From Desmonostoc muscorum LEGE 12446 (GTDB lineage Bacteria > Cyanobacteriota > Cyanobacteriia > Cyanobacteriales > Nostocaceae): DNA of 64,000 nt. Within the stretch, counting starts at the first letter, position 1; the number at the start of each line of letters is the position of its first letter. The stretch lies in NCBI RefSeq assembly GCF_015207005.2, contig NZ_JADEXS020000001.1:868001-932000 (forward strand). Direction: 5' to 3'. Both the position numbers and the translations under genes were made by a program. Below are positions 19,324 to 28,842 of the stretch, piece by piece. A model generated the notes under the pieces. That model was not told the DNA's origin, did no database searches, and was given only the letters and a program-made list of their open reading frames with translations.

Positions 19324-19875
19324 ATGTCTAAAACGAGTGTCAAAACTACGGTGGAATGGAACAAGGTGAACTGGCGTAAGCTGGAACGCCGAGTTTATAA
19401 GCTGCAAAAACGAATATTCCAAGCCTCTAGTCGTGGTGATACGAAGGCAGTTCGCAGACTCCAGAAAACGTTGATGAGGTCTTGGTCTGGAAAAATGCTG
19501 GCGGTACGTCGCGTAACACAAGATAACCAGGGCAAAAAAACAGCCGGAGTAGATGGGGTTAAAGCGTTAACCTCATTACAAAGGTTAGCCCTGGTAGAAA
19601 ATCTTGAACCAAAAAGCAAGTCCAAACCCACAAGACGGGTATGGATACCTAAGCCAGGAACGGAAGAAAAACGTCCACTAGGCATTCCCACGATGTACGA
19701 CAGAGCCACTCAGGCGTTAGTAAAATTAGCGCTTGAACCGGAATGGGAAGCACGATTTGAACCCAATTCCTATGGCTTCCGACCAGGACGTTCCTGCCAT
19801 GATGCAATTGAAGCAATATTTAAGGCAATCAAGTGTAAAGCCAAATATGTGCTAGATGCTGACATTGCTAAATGC
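19324..19875 (+). pseudogene. Intron A maturase/reverse transcriptase, N-terminal half
   Basis: About 184 residues with the N-terminal maturase region and RT motifs: TRRVWIPKPGTEEKRPLGIP, YGFRPGRSCHDAI, and the start of motif A, DADIAKC, where the sequence stops matching at exactly 19875. The next bases, GTGCG, open intron B, and the frame runs into a stop at 19891-19893. In intact relatives the protein would continue with Phe-Asp and RT motifs through YADD. Those motifs are missing from the rest of intron A too (see 22280-23257). Confidence 0.9.
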
Positions 19876-22278
19876 GTGCGCCGTGACAGTTAACGCGGTA
19901 TCCCCAACCAAGTTGGGAGAGACTAAGAAGAACGTCTCTAAGTCGACCAACTTACCTGGAGTTGAAAGACAAAAGGGACAACAGCATGTTGGTAAAGCCG
20001 GAAATAGAGAGAAGGCGTTAAAACTAGAGTCCGGCAAGACTTGTGTGACATGGTGAAGCTTAAACTACCTGAAGCCCAATTCTGACGGTATACGCGATTG
20101 CCTATTCCTACAACGCCTAAAAAGGAATAATCGTTTGTGTGTAGTTTTAAACATTTGAACCACACAACTTCTTCAAACGAAGTCAGCCAGCGATGAGATG
20201 GCTTAACGAATGAATGGGACACCTAAATCACACTGTTACGTACTGAGTTAATAAAGCGCGGGATGACCTACGGGGGGCGATCCCTATGGTTACAGAGTTC
20301 CTATAGTAGTCCGAGGACGGGAAAGCCGCCTACATGGCGAAGAGGAACAGGTATTCTTCACACTCATATCGAGAGGTACGCGAGATGCGAAACGCCGAAA
20401 CGATTTTAAGTGTAATCCGAGACAGAGGCTACCGTGGTTTACCTCTGGATGATATCTACAGACAACTTTTCAACCCCAATTTATACCTCTTGGCGTACAG
20501 CCGCATCTACAAAAATGATGGGGCAATGACGCAAGGAATTACATCAGAGACTGTTGATGGGATGTCCATCAAAAAGATTGAAAACCTCATAGAGGATATT
20601 CGCTATGAACGTTTTCGGTGGACACCAGTACGGCGAATTAATATTCCCAAGAAAAATGGAAAAACTCGACCTCTGGGTATTCCCACTTGGAACGATAAAT
20701 TGATTCAGGAAGTAATACGTTTAATATTAGAAGCGTACTACGAGCCTCAATTTTCTAACAGCAGTCATGGTTTTCGACAAGAGCGCGGATGCCATACGGC
20801 GCTAACAGTAATAGACCGTACTTGGCAAGGAACTAAATGGTTTATCGAAGGAGATATTCGCGGTTGCTTTGACAATATAGATCATAAAATCTTAATGTCA
20901 ACCTTACGCGAGACAATCCAAGATAATCGTTTCTTGAGATTGATTGAAAACTTACTCAAGGCAGGTTACTGTGAGCAATGGAAATATTATTCCACCCTGA
21001 GCGGAACGCCGCAAGGCTCGATTTTATCACCCATACTCGCCAATATCTATCTTGACAAATTCGATAAATTTATCGAACAGATACTCATCCCAGAATATAC
21101 ACTTGGTAAACATCGGGCAGAAAATCCAGAGTATTCAAAACTCGTAAAACTTGCTTGGTATTACAGGAAAAACGGACAAGTTGATAAAGCGCGTCAACTG
21201 GAAATTAAATACCAGAAAATGCCTTCTAAAAATGTTCGTGACCCTAAATACAGAAGGTTAAATTACGTCCGCTATGCAGACGATTTCCTACTTGGTTTTA
21301 TTGGCTCATTCCAAGAGACAAAAGAAATTAAGGAAAAACTCAAGACATTTTTAGCTGACAATCTTCAGTTGGAACTGTCACCAGAAAAGACCCTGATTAC
21401 TAATGCTAGGAATGAGGCAGCAAGCTTTCTAGGTTACAAAATTCTAGTCCAATATTCTGACGATAAGCATACCAATGGTAAACGCTCAATCAACGGAATT
21501 ATTGCACTAAGAATCCCAGCAAGACTTATAGAAGAAAAATGTACCCTATACATGAGGAATGGTAAACCCATTCATCGCCCTGAATTAATAAATGATGATG
21601 ATTTTACTATTATCAACATTTACCAATCGGAATTTAGAGGGTATGTACAATTCTATAGCCTTGCCCAAAATATTGCATGGCTGCGAAAACTTCAATGGAT
21701 TATGTCGAGTTCGCTGATGAAAACCCTTGCCTGTAAACACAGAACTAGCGTGGCTAAAATCTGCGCCAAGTATAAGAAGACGGTAAAGCTTCCACAAGGC
21801 TTGAGAAAGTGTGTGGAAATAACTGTCCCAGTAGAAGGTAAGAAATCCCTGGTGGCTCGCTTTGGCGGCATCCAATTAAAACGCAACCTAAAAGCAACCA
21901 TTCTAGACCTGCCAACAAATAGAAAGCCCGCGTTCAGAAATGAACTAATTAAACGGCTTCTTGCTTCGGAATGTGAGATTTGCGGGGCAAAAGGTGATAT
22001 TGAGGTTCACCATATTCGTGCCCTTAAAGACCTCAAAGCCAAGGGTAGAAAGGAAAAACCGCAATGGATGCAAATTATGTCCGCACGTAGAAGGAAAACT
22101 CTCATGGTTTGCCCTCAATGCCATGATGCAATACACGCTGGTAAACCAACATCTAAACGAGTCTCGTGATAACAGAGTACTGGAGAGCCGTGTACCTGGA
22201 AATCTCGTAAGCACGGTTCGGAGGGGGCTAGTTAGAAAAGGAGCTAATAATTGGAAACCTCGCTAGCTAGCTACCCAC
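19876..22278 (+). mobile_element. Group II intron B, inserted in the RT gene of intron A
   Basis: It begins GTGCGCCGTG at 19876 and ends CTACCCAC at 22278. A hairpin loop at about 20140-20165 presents acattt (EBS1, about 20151-20156), which pairs with aaatgc, the last six exon bases, at five of six positions. Domain V is 22185-22219: the GAGCCGTG/CACGGTTC stem has the AGC catalytic triad and a two-base bulge, while its distal stem is imperfect. The 5' domain aligns with that of intron C, so B and C are sister introns of a type distinct from A. Confidence 0.87.
20334..22169 (+). CDS. ltrA: Group II intron B reverse transcriptase/maturase with HNH-type C-terminus
   Basis: A 611-residue intact intron-encoded protein. 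RT motif A is EGDIRGCFDNIDH, the PQGSILSPILANI motif is present, and the catalytic YADDFLLG follows. After the X/maturase region the C-terminus has a zinc-bound HNH-like module: CEICG ... VHHIRALKD ... MVCPQCHDAIH. This is the only full-length RT in the composite. It should splice and mobilise intron B and, given the close relation of the two introns, might also act on C. The start is ATG at 20334; the stop lies 15 bases upstream of domain V. Confidence 0.93.
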   Translation: MAKRNRYSSHSYREVREMRNAETILSVIRDRGYRGLPLDDIYRQLFNPNLYLLAYSRIYKNDGAMTQGITSETVDGMSIKKIENLIEDIRYERFRWTPVRRINIPKKNGKTRPLGIPTWNDKLIQEVIRLILEAYYEPQFSNSSHGFRQERGCHTALTVIDRTWQGTKWFIEGDIRGCFDNIDHKILMSTLRETIQDNRFLRLIENLLKAGYCEQWKYYSTLSGTPQGSILSPILANIYLDKFDKFIEQILIPEYTLGKHRAENPEYSKLVKLAWYYRKNGQVDKARQLEIKYQKMPSKNVRDPKYRRLNYVRYADDFLLGFIGSFQETKEIKEKLKTFLADNLQLELSPEKTLITNARNEAASFLGYKILVQYSDDKHTNGKRSINGIIALRIPARLIEEKCTLYMRNGKPIHRPELINDDDFTIINIYQSEFRGYVQFYSLAQNIAWLRKLQWIMSSSLMKTLACKHRTSVAKICAKYKKTVKLPQGLRKCVEITVPVEGKKSLVARFGGIQLKRNLKATILDLPTNRKPAFRNELIKRLLASECEICGAKGDIEVHHIRALKDLKAKGRKEKPQWMQIMSARRRKTLMVCPQCHDAIHAGKPTSKRVS

Positions 22279-22279
22279 T

Positions 22280-23257
22280 TTAAATGGCATGGGACTTGAA
22301 CTTAAACCAAGTAAAACGCGCCTTGCCCATACTCTGAATAAATACGAAGGGCAAGAAGCGGGGTTTAATTTCCTGGGGTTTAACGTCAGGCAGTACCCAG
22401 TAAGCAAATACAACACAGGTTGTAATACAAATGGGAAATCTCTTGGTTTCAAGACGCTCATCACCCCCAGCAAAGAAAAGGTCAAGGTGCATTACAAACA
22501 AATTGCCGGAATAATAGAACAGCATAAACCCGCCCCTCAAGCGGCACTGATAGCCCACTTGAATCCAGTCATCACTGGATGGGCTAATTATTTCAGCACA
22601 GTAGTCAGCAAGGAAACGTATTCCGAGCTAGACATGAAAGTGTACCGGAAGCTAAAAAGCTGGGGCAAAAGAAGACATCCGAATAAGTCAGGTAAATGGG
22701 TAGCCAATAAATACTGGCAAACCATTGACGGGGATAACTGGGTATTTGCAACTCCGCAGGAGGGTAAAAACCCAATGCAACTACTAAAACATAGCGCCAC
22801 AGAAATCAGGCGATATGTGAAGGTTAAAGGCGAAGCCAGTCCTTATGACGGAAACCTTATTTACTGGAGTACAAGAATGGGTAATAACCCCGAAGTCCCA
22901 AGGAAAGTGGCAACACTCCTGAAACGACAGAAAGGTAAATGTGCCCACTGCGGACTATATTTCACAGAATACTCGGTGATAGAAATTGACCATATCATTC
23001 CTAAGTCAAAAGGAGGAAAGAGTGAATATAAAAACCTTCAATTACTACACCGACATTGCCACGATGAAAAGACCGCCTCTGATGGCAGTCTGGGTAACAA
23101 ATCTGGCTGTAACAGCGCCAAACCTAAGCCTGAACTAACAGGTAATCGAGGTACTCATGACAAGAGCCTTATTATTGAGGAGCCGGATGAAGCGAAAGTG
23201 TGCGCCGTGGTACGCACTGATAGAATTGCCAACACAGTTGGCTGGAGTTTGGGGTAA
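22280..23257 (+). pseudogene. Intron A maturase/reverse transcriptase, C-terminal half
   Basis: About 322 residues from MGLELKPSKTRLAHTL (22289), a segment normally just after RT motif 5, through the maturase X domain to an HNH motif (CAHCGLYF ... IEIDHIIPKSKGG ... LLHRHCHDEKT). Relative to the N-terminal half, roughly 150 residues including YADD are absent. Removing intron B would join tgc to tttaaatggcatgggacttga, which reads out of frame and stops after seven codons. The frame enters intron A's domain V (from 23180) and then intron C at 23200, so the final 19 codons are not native. Confidence 0.88.
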
Positions 23258-25580
23258 TCGACTCCAAGGCGAACAACTTACCTAGACTCGAAAGAGCGAG
23301 GGGACAAGAGCATGTTCGTAAAGCGGAAAGTAACAGAAGACGTGTATGTTACGGTTCCGCAACGCCTGAACGATATGGTTAAAGCCAAACTGCTTAAACC
23401 CTAATATCCTGCGGTGGAACTGCACATCCTTCGGTAGCACGTCCGTACACCGATGTTATCGGTAGCCATTAAATCAACTTTCGTTAATGGTACACCCTGA
23501 CCGATAAGCGATGAGTAATGAACTCATTCAAGGATATGAGTAGGAACCTAAGTCGTTCTTTATACGTTCATCAGTGACGGAACATGGGATTGCCTAAAGG
23601 ACGCGAGTCCTATGGTGACGGAGTGACAATAGTAGTCGTGGGAGTATCGCCCCACCAGGGAAAACGGGAGAACCGTTTACAGGGCGAAGTGTCACAGGTA
23701 ATTAGATGTAACAGAAATCGAGAGGTACGCGAGATGCGAACAGCCGAAACGATACTGAACATCATACGTGAGCGCGGACAACGTGGGTTGCCAGTAGAAA
23801 ACGTGTATCGACTGCTATATAACCCAGATTTGTACCTACGCGCCTACGCCAAGCTAAACAGCAACGCAGGTGCAATGACACCAGGCGCTACGCTGGAAAC
23901 AGTGGATGGGATGTCCCTGGAGAAAATTAATACCATCATTGAGGCTCTGAGATATGAGCGATATAGATGGACACCAGTGCGACGTATTTACATCCCCAAG
24001 AAGAACGGTAAATTAAGACCTCTTGGTATGCCTTCCTGGTCAGATAAATTACTTCAAGAAGCAATTCGATCCATACTAGAAGCCTACTATGAGCCTCAGT
24101 TTAGCGAACACTCTCACGGTTTTCGACCCCAACGCGGATGTCATACAGCACTGAAAGAAATTACCCAAAAAGGTCGAGCTACTAAGTGGTTTATCGAAGG
24201 AGATATCAGCGCGTGTTTTGACAGAATAGACCATTTTATCCTGTTAAAAATACTACAAGATAAAATCCACGACAATCGCTTTATTCGACTAATCAAGGGA
24301 TTGCTGGATGCAGGGTATTTAGAAAATTGGAAATACAATTCCACTTATAGCGGGGTTCCGCAGGGTGCAGTTGTAAGCCCAATACTTTCCAATCTGGTGC
24401 TAGACAAATTGGACAAATACGTCGAACAGGAATTAATACCAGCATACACACGAGGTCAACGAAGGAGTGTTTTCCCACCGTACAATGTGCTGACCAAAGC
24501 AGCAGCCAAAGCACGAAAAATAGGAAATTTGTCAGAAGCGCGGAAACTGAGCCAACAGGCACAATCGATTCCGTCCCGTGACCCCAATGACCCAAACTTT
24601 CGTCGCCTTTGGTATACAAGGTATGCCGATGATTTTCTGTTAGGAGTAGTAGGCTCAAAATCTGAAGCTGTGGAAATCAAACAGAAAATTGCTACGTTTC
24701 TACGTGACTCTTTAAAACTGGAACTCAGTGAAGAAAAGACGCTCGTTACCCATGCTCGTGACGAAGCTGCTAAATTCCTGGGTTATGAAATCCACATACT
24801 ACACGCCGATGATAAGCATGACCATCGTGGTCAAAGATGTATCAACGGTAGTGTGGGTCTTCGGGTTCCAAAAAGCGTAATTAAAGACCACTGTGTTAAA
24901 TATATGCGCTCTGGGAAGCCTATACACCTGACGCAAAGAGTCAACGATAATGCCTACAGCATAGTTAGCCAGTATCAAGCGGAATATCGAGGATTAGTCC
25001 AGTATTACCGCATGGCTTACAACCTCCACACTCTCTCCTTACTGAAACGAGTTATGGAGCTTTCTTTAGTAAAAACTTTGGCAAAGAAGTTTAAAACTAA
25101 GATGGTACTTACAAGGTATTACAAATTACAATGGAGCGCGATAACAATAAGCCTTTGATAACTCATTTTGGTGGTGTCTGTTTGCGATGGAATAAGTGGG
25201 TCAAAATAGACGATAACCTGGCTAATCATATCTGGAACGGGCGTAGTGAAGTCATTCAACGTCTTTTAGCCCAAAAATGTGAAATTTGCGGAGCAACGGA
25301 TAATATTGAAGTCCACCATATCCGCAAACTAGCAGACATTAAGCCTCATGGATGTAAAGAACGTCCAGAATGGATGGTAAAAATGTCAGCACGTAAACGA
25401 AAAGCCCTCGTGGTTTGTCGTCAGTGTCACGAGAAAATCCAATACGGACGCTACGATGGTGAAGCTCTCAAACGTTTTGATTACTGGAAAGCTACGTGAT
25501 ACGGAAACGGTCATGCGTAGTTTGGAGGGGGGTGGTTGGAAAAGTGCCAATACTGGTAACTCGCTGGCTACCTACCCTAC
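23200..25580 (+). mobile_element. Group II intron C, inserted in domain V of intron A
   Basis: It begins GTGCGCCGTGG at 23200 and ends CTACCCTAC at 25580. The hairpin ccattaa-loop-ttaatgg (about 23466-23489) displays actttc at 23477-23482, an exact six-base complement of the last exon bases gaaagt (23194-23199). Domain V, 25489-25523, has the AAGCTACG/CGTAGTTT stem with AGC triad, GAAA tetraloop and TG bulge. The ribozyme parts thus look intact, unlike its protein gene. Confidence 0.87.
23734..25499 (+). pseudogene. Intron C reverse transcriptase/maturase, frameshifted
   Basis: The RT portion is sound: EGDISACFDRIDH, PQGAVVSPILSNL, YADDFLLG. It is followed by part of the X domain up to about 25097. 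There the frame shifts: the next in-frame sequence by homology (GTYKVLQITMERDNNKPL, then the HNH module CEICG ... VHHIRKL ... VVCRQCHEK) is in another frame and ends at 25499 inside domain V. Against intron B's protein about 16 residues are also missing at that point, so a deletion of roughly 50 bases caused the shift. The start is uncertain: ATG 23734 or GTG 23689. Confidence 0.85.
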
Positions 25581-25696
25581 TTCATGTCCGGTTCTGAAGA
25601 CGAGCGGTTCTTGCGAGGGAATCGCTTAGTTTAACTAAAACATCGGTGATGCGATCGCTTTATGATCCTGTAAGTATCATAAAACGAAAACAGATT

Positions 25697-26845
25697 ATGA
25701 CGCCAACAATTTCAATTAGCGATTCTGGGCGCTTGCAACTCTCACCTTTAGAAATCCCATCCCGTTTATTGTTGGGGCCTGGCCCCTCCAATGCTCATCC
25801 TACAGTTCTGCAAGCGATGAATACTTCACCTGTGGGGCATCTTGACCCAGCTTTTCTCGCACTCATGGATGAAATTCAGTCGTTGCTACGCTACGTATGG
25901 CAAACAGAAAATCCACTCACCATTGCAGTCAGCGGTACGGGAACAGCGGCAATGGAAGCAACCATCGCCAATACTGTAGAACCCGGTGATGTGGTTTTAA
26001 TTGGTGTAGCAGGTTACTTTGGTAATCGCCTCGTGGATATGGCTGGACGTTATGGCGCCGATGTGCGAACGATTACCAAGCCTTGGGGACAGGTTTTCAA
26101 CTTGGAAGAACTGCAAACTGCCCTGAAAACTCATCGTCCAGCTATTCTAGCTCTGGTTCATGCCGAAACTTCCACAGGCGCACGGCAACCTTTAGAAGGA
26201 GTTGCTGATTTGTGTCGTGAATTTGGCACTTTACTACTAGTAGATACCGTCACAAGTCTCGGTGGCGTCCCCTTATTGTTGGATGCTTGGGGAGTTGACC
26301 TCGCTTATAGTTGTAGCCAAAAAGGCTTGGGTTGTCCCCCCGGTGCTTCGCCTTTTACCATGAGTCCACGTGCAGCCGAGAAATTGCAACAGCGTCGCAC
26401 AAAAGTTGCTAATTGGTATTTGGATATGTCTTTGCTGAGTAAGTATTGGGGACCTGAACGCGTTTATCACCACACAGCACCGATTAATTTATACTATGCA
26501 TTGCGGGAAGCGCTGCGTCTAGTTGCCCAAGAGGGATTAGCAAACTGCTGGCAACGTCATCAAAAAAACGTAGAATATCTCTGGGAAAGTTTGGAAGACT
26601 TAGGATTGAGTATGCATGTTGAGCGGGAGTATCGACTGCCAACCCTTACAACAGTCCGCATTCCAGAGGGAGTAGATGGAAAAGCGATCGCTCGACAGTT
26701 ACTCAATGAACATAATATTGAAATTGGCGGTGGTCTTGGCGAACTCGCTGGTCAAGTCTGGCGCGTAGGACTGATGGGCTTTAATAGTCGTAAGGAAAGT
26801 GTTGACCAACTTATAGCAGCACTGCGGCAAGTTTTACCTAAGTAG
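25697..26845 (+). CDS. Class V aminotransferase, alanine/serine-glyoxylate type
   Basis: A 382-residue PLP enzyme starting [11 protein letters not shown]; the longer frame from 25646 lacks support. The N-terminal [15 protein letters not shown] is typical of alanine-glyoxylate/serine-glyoxylate aminotransferases. [11 protein letters not shown] binds the cofactor phosphate, [12 protein letters not shown] carries the aspartate contacting the pyridine nitrogen, and [12 protein letters not shown] supplies the Schiff-base Lys209. Likely role: transamination of glyoxylate to glycine in photorespiration. The preceding intron composite ends 61 bp upstream and could affect expression. Confidence 0.9.
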   Translation: MTPTISISDSGRLQLSPLEIPSRLLLGPGPSNAHPTVLQAMNTSPVGHLDPAFLALMDEIQSLLRYVWQTENPLTIAVSGTGTAAMEATIANTVEPGDVVLIGVAGYFGNRLVDMAGRYGADVRTITKPWGQVFNLEELQTALKTHRPAILALVHAETSTGARQPLEGVADLCREFGTLLLVDTVTSLGGVPLLLDAWGVDLAYSCSQKGLGCPPGASPFTMSPRAAEKLQQRRTKVANWYLDMSLLSKYWGPERVYHHTAPINLYYALREALRLVAQEGLANCWQRHQKNVEYLWESLEDLGLSMHVEREYRLPTLTTVRIPEGVDGKAIARQLLNEHNIEIGGGLGELAGQVWRVGLMGFNSRKESVDQLIAALRQVLPK

Positions 26846-26901
26846 TTTTAAGATGATTAGGTGCGTCCGTTAATAGTAGCGTAACGCACCTGAGATAAAT
26901 G

Positions 26902-26930
26902 GCGTAGGCGTAGCCCGTCGTAGGCATCGC
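26902..26930. repeat. 29-bp dispersed repeat, intergenic copy
   Basis: The sequence gcgtaggcgtagcccgtcgt plus aggcatcgc is nearly identical to 29866-29894 and to the reverse complement of 55084-55112, with a weaker relative at 2502-2530. It fits the small dispersed repeats known in Nostoc genomes. Confidence 0.75.
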
Positions 26931-26984
26931 GCTAGGATTATTAAAGAATTAAAGCAAAGTTGATACTCTACAGCTCGCTGCAAC

Positions 26985-27135
26985 AAAGGTGCAGGTCGAT
27001 GCAACAAAGGTGCAGGGCGATGCATCAAAGGTGCAGGGCGATGCATCAAAGATGCAGGGCGATGCAACAAAGATCCAGGGCGATGCATCAAAGGTGCAGG
27101 TCGATGCATCAAAGGTGCAGGTCGATGCAACAACA
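26985..27135. repeat. 21-bp tandem repeat, about seven variable copies
   Basis: The unit is gatgcaacaaaggtgcaggtc with variants (gatgcatc, agggc, agatcc). It is contiguous, with no spacers. The same unit forms a more perfect array at 56441-56611. Because 21 is divisible by three it produces open frames on both strands; these are artefacts. Confidence 0.85.
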
Positions 27136-27154
27136 ATTCATACCATTACTCACG

Positions 27155-27286
27155 GCATCACCCCACCCCCGCTTTGCTAACGCAAAACCGCCCCTCCCCT
27201 TACCAAGGGGAGGGGGTGGGGTAAAGCGTATGTGGGACAAGCGTTTAAGCTTAAGTTGACACCAATGGGCAATGCCGTGCCCCTAC
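27155..27286. repeat. Half copy of the long-TIR MITE seen at 53164-53373
   Basis: The right part (gtaaagcgtatgtgggacaa ... aagttgacaccaatgggcaatgccgtgcccctac) matches the arms of the 53164-53373 element. Only one arm remains here, so this copy is truncated. Confidence 0.6.
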
Positions 27287-27451
27287 CAACGTATTTGTAT
27301 CATAATTGAAAGTGAAACGGTATCAAGAGGTTGGGTTAAGATTGCACAGCAATACAAAGTGCGACTCGCTCACATTTTGTGTGTCAAAAAACCCAGAAGG
27401 ATATATTTGTTAAGTATTCCTCAAATCTTGGCAACATATGAATCCTCTGTA

Positions 27452-27479
27452 GGGGTGTACAGCTGTACGCCCCTACCTA
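27452..27479. repeat. 28-bp palindrome
   Basis: The palindrome gtaggggtgtacagctgtac followed by gcccctac. Near-identical palindromes centre on CAGCTG at 31753-31780 and 44305-44331, with diverged relatives at 6132-6157 and 48377-48403. The flank tttcgtgaaatagcatc matches the right end of the 31717-31819 element. Confidence 0.65.
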
Positions 27480-27671
27480 TGTATAGGTATCAGGTATTTC
27501 GTGAAATAGCATCACTGGGAGAAAAAACCAACAACCAGCAGAGGCAAAAGTATTAACACAGACACAATCAAAACGAGGGTTGCTGGCTCAATTTTAATTT
27601 GGTTCTTCTCTGGGTCGCGCATTTGGCATTCTCTCAATCAATTAACTATATTAATTCACTCTAAAGTATTT

Positions 27672-27763
27672 AGGACTTACGCAATAACTCTCTGAAACTC
27701 TCATTCCTCGGTGTCCTCTGCGTCCTCTGCGGTTTGATTTTCCGTTACTTGTGCGTAAGTCCT
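27672..27763. mobile_element. MITE-like element with perfect 12-bp inverted ends
   Basis: The left end aggacttacgca and right end tgcgtaagtcct are perfect inverted repeats of 12 bp. A diverged copy in the opposite orientation lies at about 43084-43174, sharing the core caagtaacggaaaatcaaac. No coding capacity. Confidence 0.7.
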
Positions 27764-27767
27764 GGTA

Positions 27768-28007
27768 TTAAGTCAAATTGGTTGCCAAGGTTTGCAGTTT
27801 CTTATTAGCTTCCTCTTTCGCTCTCGAAGGGTTTGTCCAACCATCAGCAACAGCAACAACTTCATCACCCTTAATTAGTTCATATCCGTAGTTTAAAAAT
27901 TTGTCTGGCAAGTATTGTATCTTGCCTTTAATCTCTACTGTTTTCTTACTGGTGATCACGTCTAGGTAAAAGTTGTAATCGCGCTCGAATTGCCGGCTGT
28001 ACTTCAT
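27768..28007 (-). CDS. Hypothetical protein
   Basis: A 79-residue soluble protein, MKYSRQFERDYNFYLDVITS. The middle alternates beta-type segments (VEIKGKIQYLPD, YELIKGDEVVAVADGWT), and the end is helical and lysine-rich. No family recognised. It is flanked by a MITE-like element on the 3' side and a truncated MFS gene on the 5' side. Coding status rests on frame length and a natural composition. Confidence 0.5.
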   Translation of the reverse strand: MKYSRQFERDYNFYLDVITSKKTVEIKGKIQYLPDKFLNYGYELIKGDEVVAVADGWTNPSRAKEEANKKLQTLATNLT

Positions 28008-28043
28008 TAAATTGGGAGTAAATCACCCGTTTAACGTACCCAG

Positions 28044-28418
28044 TTGCTTCTCTGGGGATTCGGAATAGGTTTTTTGGGGTTCAGCCTGATTATCTTTGCC
28101 TTATCTCGTGTGTTATGGCTTTCGTTGCTTTCACTCTTGGCGGCTGGTTTCGGATTTATTTTGCAGATAATTACCGGACGCACTTTGCTGCAATTGTTAG
28201 TCACTGATGAAAATCGCGGGCAAATCACAGGACTTTACGTCATGACATCTACAGGTGCTATACCCATAGGCAATCTCATTGGCGGCGCACTGGCAAGTTA
28301 CATCGGTGCTGCCAATAGTATCACTCTTGCTGCTAGTGTTTGTGTTGTCGGGTCACTCTTGTTTATGCAGCAAGTCTCCACCTTCCGTGATTTGGTTCAT
28401 CAAAAAGTTCATAATTAG
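28044..28418 (+). pseudogene. MFS transporter, C-terminal fragment
   Basis: About 124 residues spanning four hydrophobic helices, with TGRTLLQLLVTDENRGQITGLYVMTSTGAIPIGNLIGG, the region corresponding to the second MFS domain of MFS_3-type exporters. A complete transporter has around 400 residues; everything upstream is missing and the preceding gene is on the other strand. It is read as a remnant. Confidence 0.7.
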
Positions 28419-28444
28419 TCAATAACCAAAAATTGGTAACAACA

Positions 28445-28831
28445 ATGACCCCAGTAAATGACCCTGGCATTGTAGCTGAAGTGACTGATTTATATCTTCA
28501 ATATGAAGAAGCGCTTTCTAATAACAATTTAGAGGTGATGGATAGCTTGTTTTGGAATGCGCCCGAAGTAGTCCGGTTTGGGGTAACCGAAAATCTTTAT
28601 GGTAGCGATGAAATTCGGAACTTTCGCGCCTCTCGACCAAATCCGAAAATAGAGCGAGAAATCTCGAATCTGAAAGTTGTAACCTTTGGAAAAGATACCG
28701 CAACAGTGACTTTAGAGTTTCGCCGCATTATCGGTGGTGTAGAACGTTTTGGGCGACAAAGCCAGACTTGGTACAGGTTCGCCGAAGGATGGAAAGTAGT
28801 TTCAGCACATGTTTCTTTGTTACCTTTGTGA
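28445..28831 (+). CDS. AtzH/HpxZ-like protein (DUF3225, NTF2-like fold)
   Basis: A 128-residue protein starting [10 protein letters not shown]. The order [39 protein letters not shown] and [22 protein letters not shown] matches the HpxZ/AtzH family. Members occur with amidohydrolase or urea-related catabolic genes, but no such enzyme is in this window, so the local role is unknown. A TTG start at 28433 is possible but less likely. Confidence 0.82.
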   Translation: MTPVNDPGIVAEVTDLYLQYEEALSNNNLEVMDSLFWNAPEVVRFGVTENLYGSDEIRNFRASRPNPKIEREISNLKVVTFGKDTATVTLEFRRIIGGVERFGRQSQTWYRFAEGWKVVSAHVSLLPL

Positions 28832-28842
28832 ATTTTAAAATT

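Larger units (their letters stand above)
23180..25594 (+). ncRNA. Domain V of intron A, split by intron C
   Basis: The 5' part, 23180-23199 (gagccggatgaagcgaaagt), and the 3' part, 25581-25594 (ttcatgtccggttc), together form a canonical 34-nt domain V. The lower stem is GAGCCGGA/TCCGGTTC with the AGC triad, followed by a two-base TG bulge, a TGAA/TTCA upper stem and a GCGAAAGT loop. Intron C sits between the two parts, exactly at the upper stem, so the ribozyme core of A is incomplete until C is removed. Confidence 0.85.
18721..25635 (+). mobile_element. Group II intron A (outer intron of a nested twintron)
   Basis: The 5' end is GTGCG at 18721. The last six exon bases ggttcg (18715-18720) are exactly complementary to cgaacc at 18802-18807, a good EBS1, which fixes the boundary. 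The 3' end has a DVI stem (gcggttc/gaatcgc, about 25605-25627) followed by ttagtttaac with the expected bulged A and a terminal AC at 25635. Intron A's sequence comprises 18721-19875, 22279-23199 and 25581-25635; the rest belongs to introns B and C. It carries an RT-maturase gene that is interrupted and internally deleted. It lies between the TnpB element and the aminotransferase gene, on the plus strand. Confidence 0.88.
26846..27767. other. Gene-free region built of repeats
   Basis: In order it contains a ggtgcgt/acgcacc hairpin after the aminotransferase gene (26871-26891), a 29-bp dispersed repeat (26902-26930), a 21-bp tandem array (about 26985-27130), half of a long-TIR MITE (27155-27286), a 28-bp palindrome (27452-27479) and a TIR element (27672-27763). 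No gene is supported. Confidence 0.7.

Noticed and set aside
19324..25499. Reverse transcriptases as retron, DGR or defence RT
   Set aside because: Each is enclosed by group II intron RNA ends and domain V, with X and HNH regions typical of intron maturases.
25489..25523. Intron C domain V judged degenerate on first reading
   Set aside because: Shifting the start to 25489 gives a complete stem with AGC triad, GAAA loop and TG bulge.
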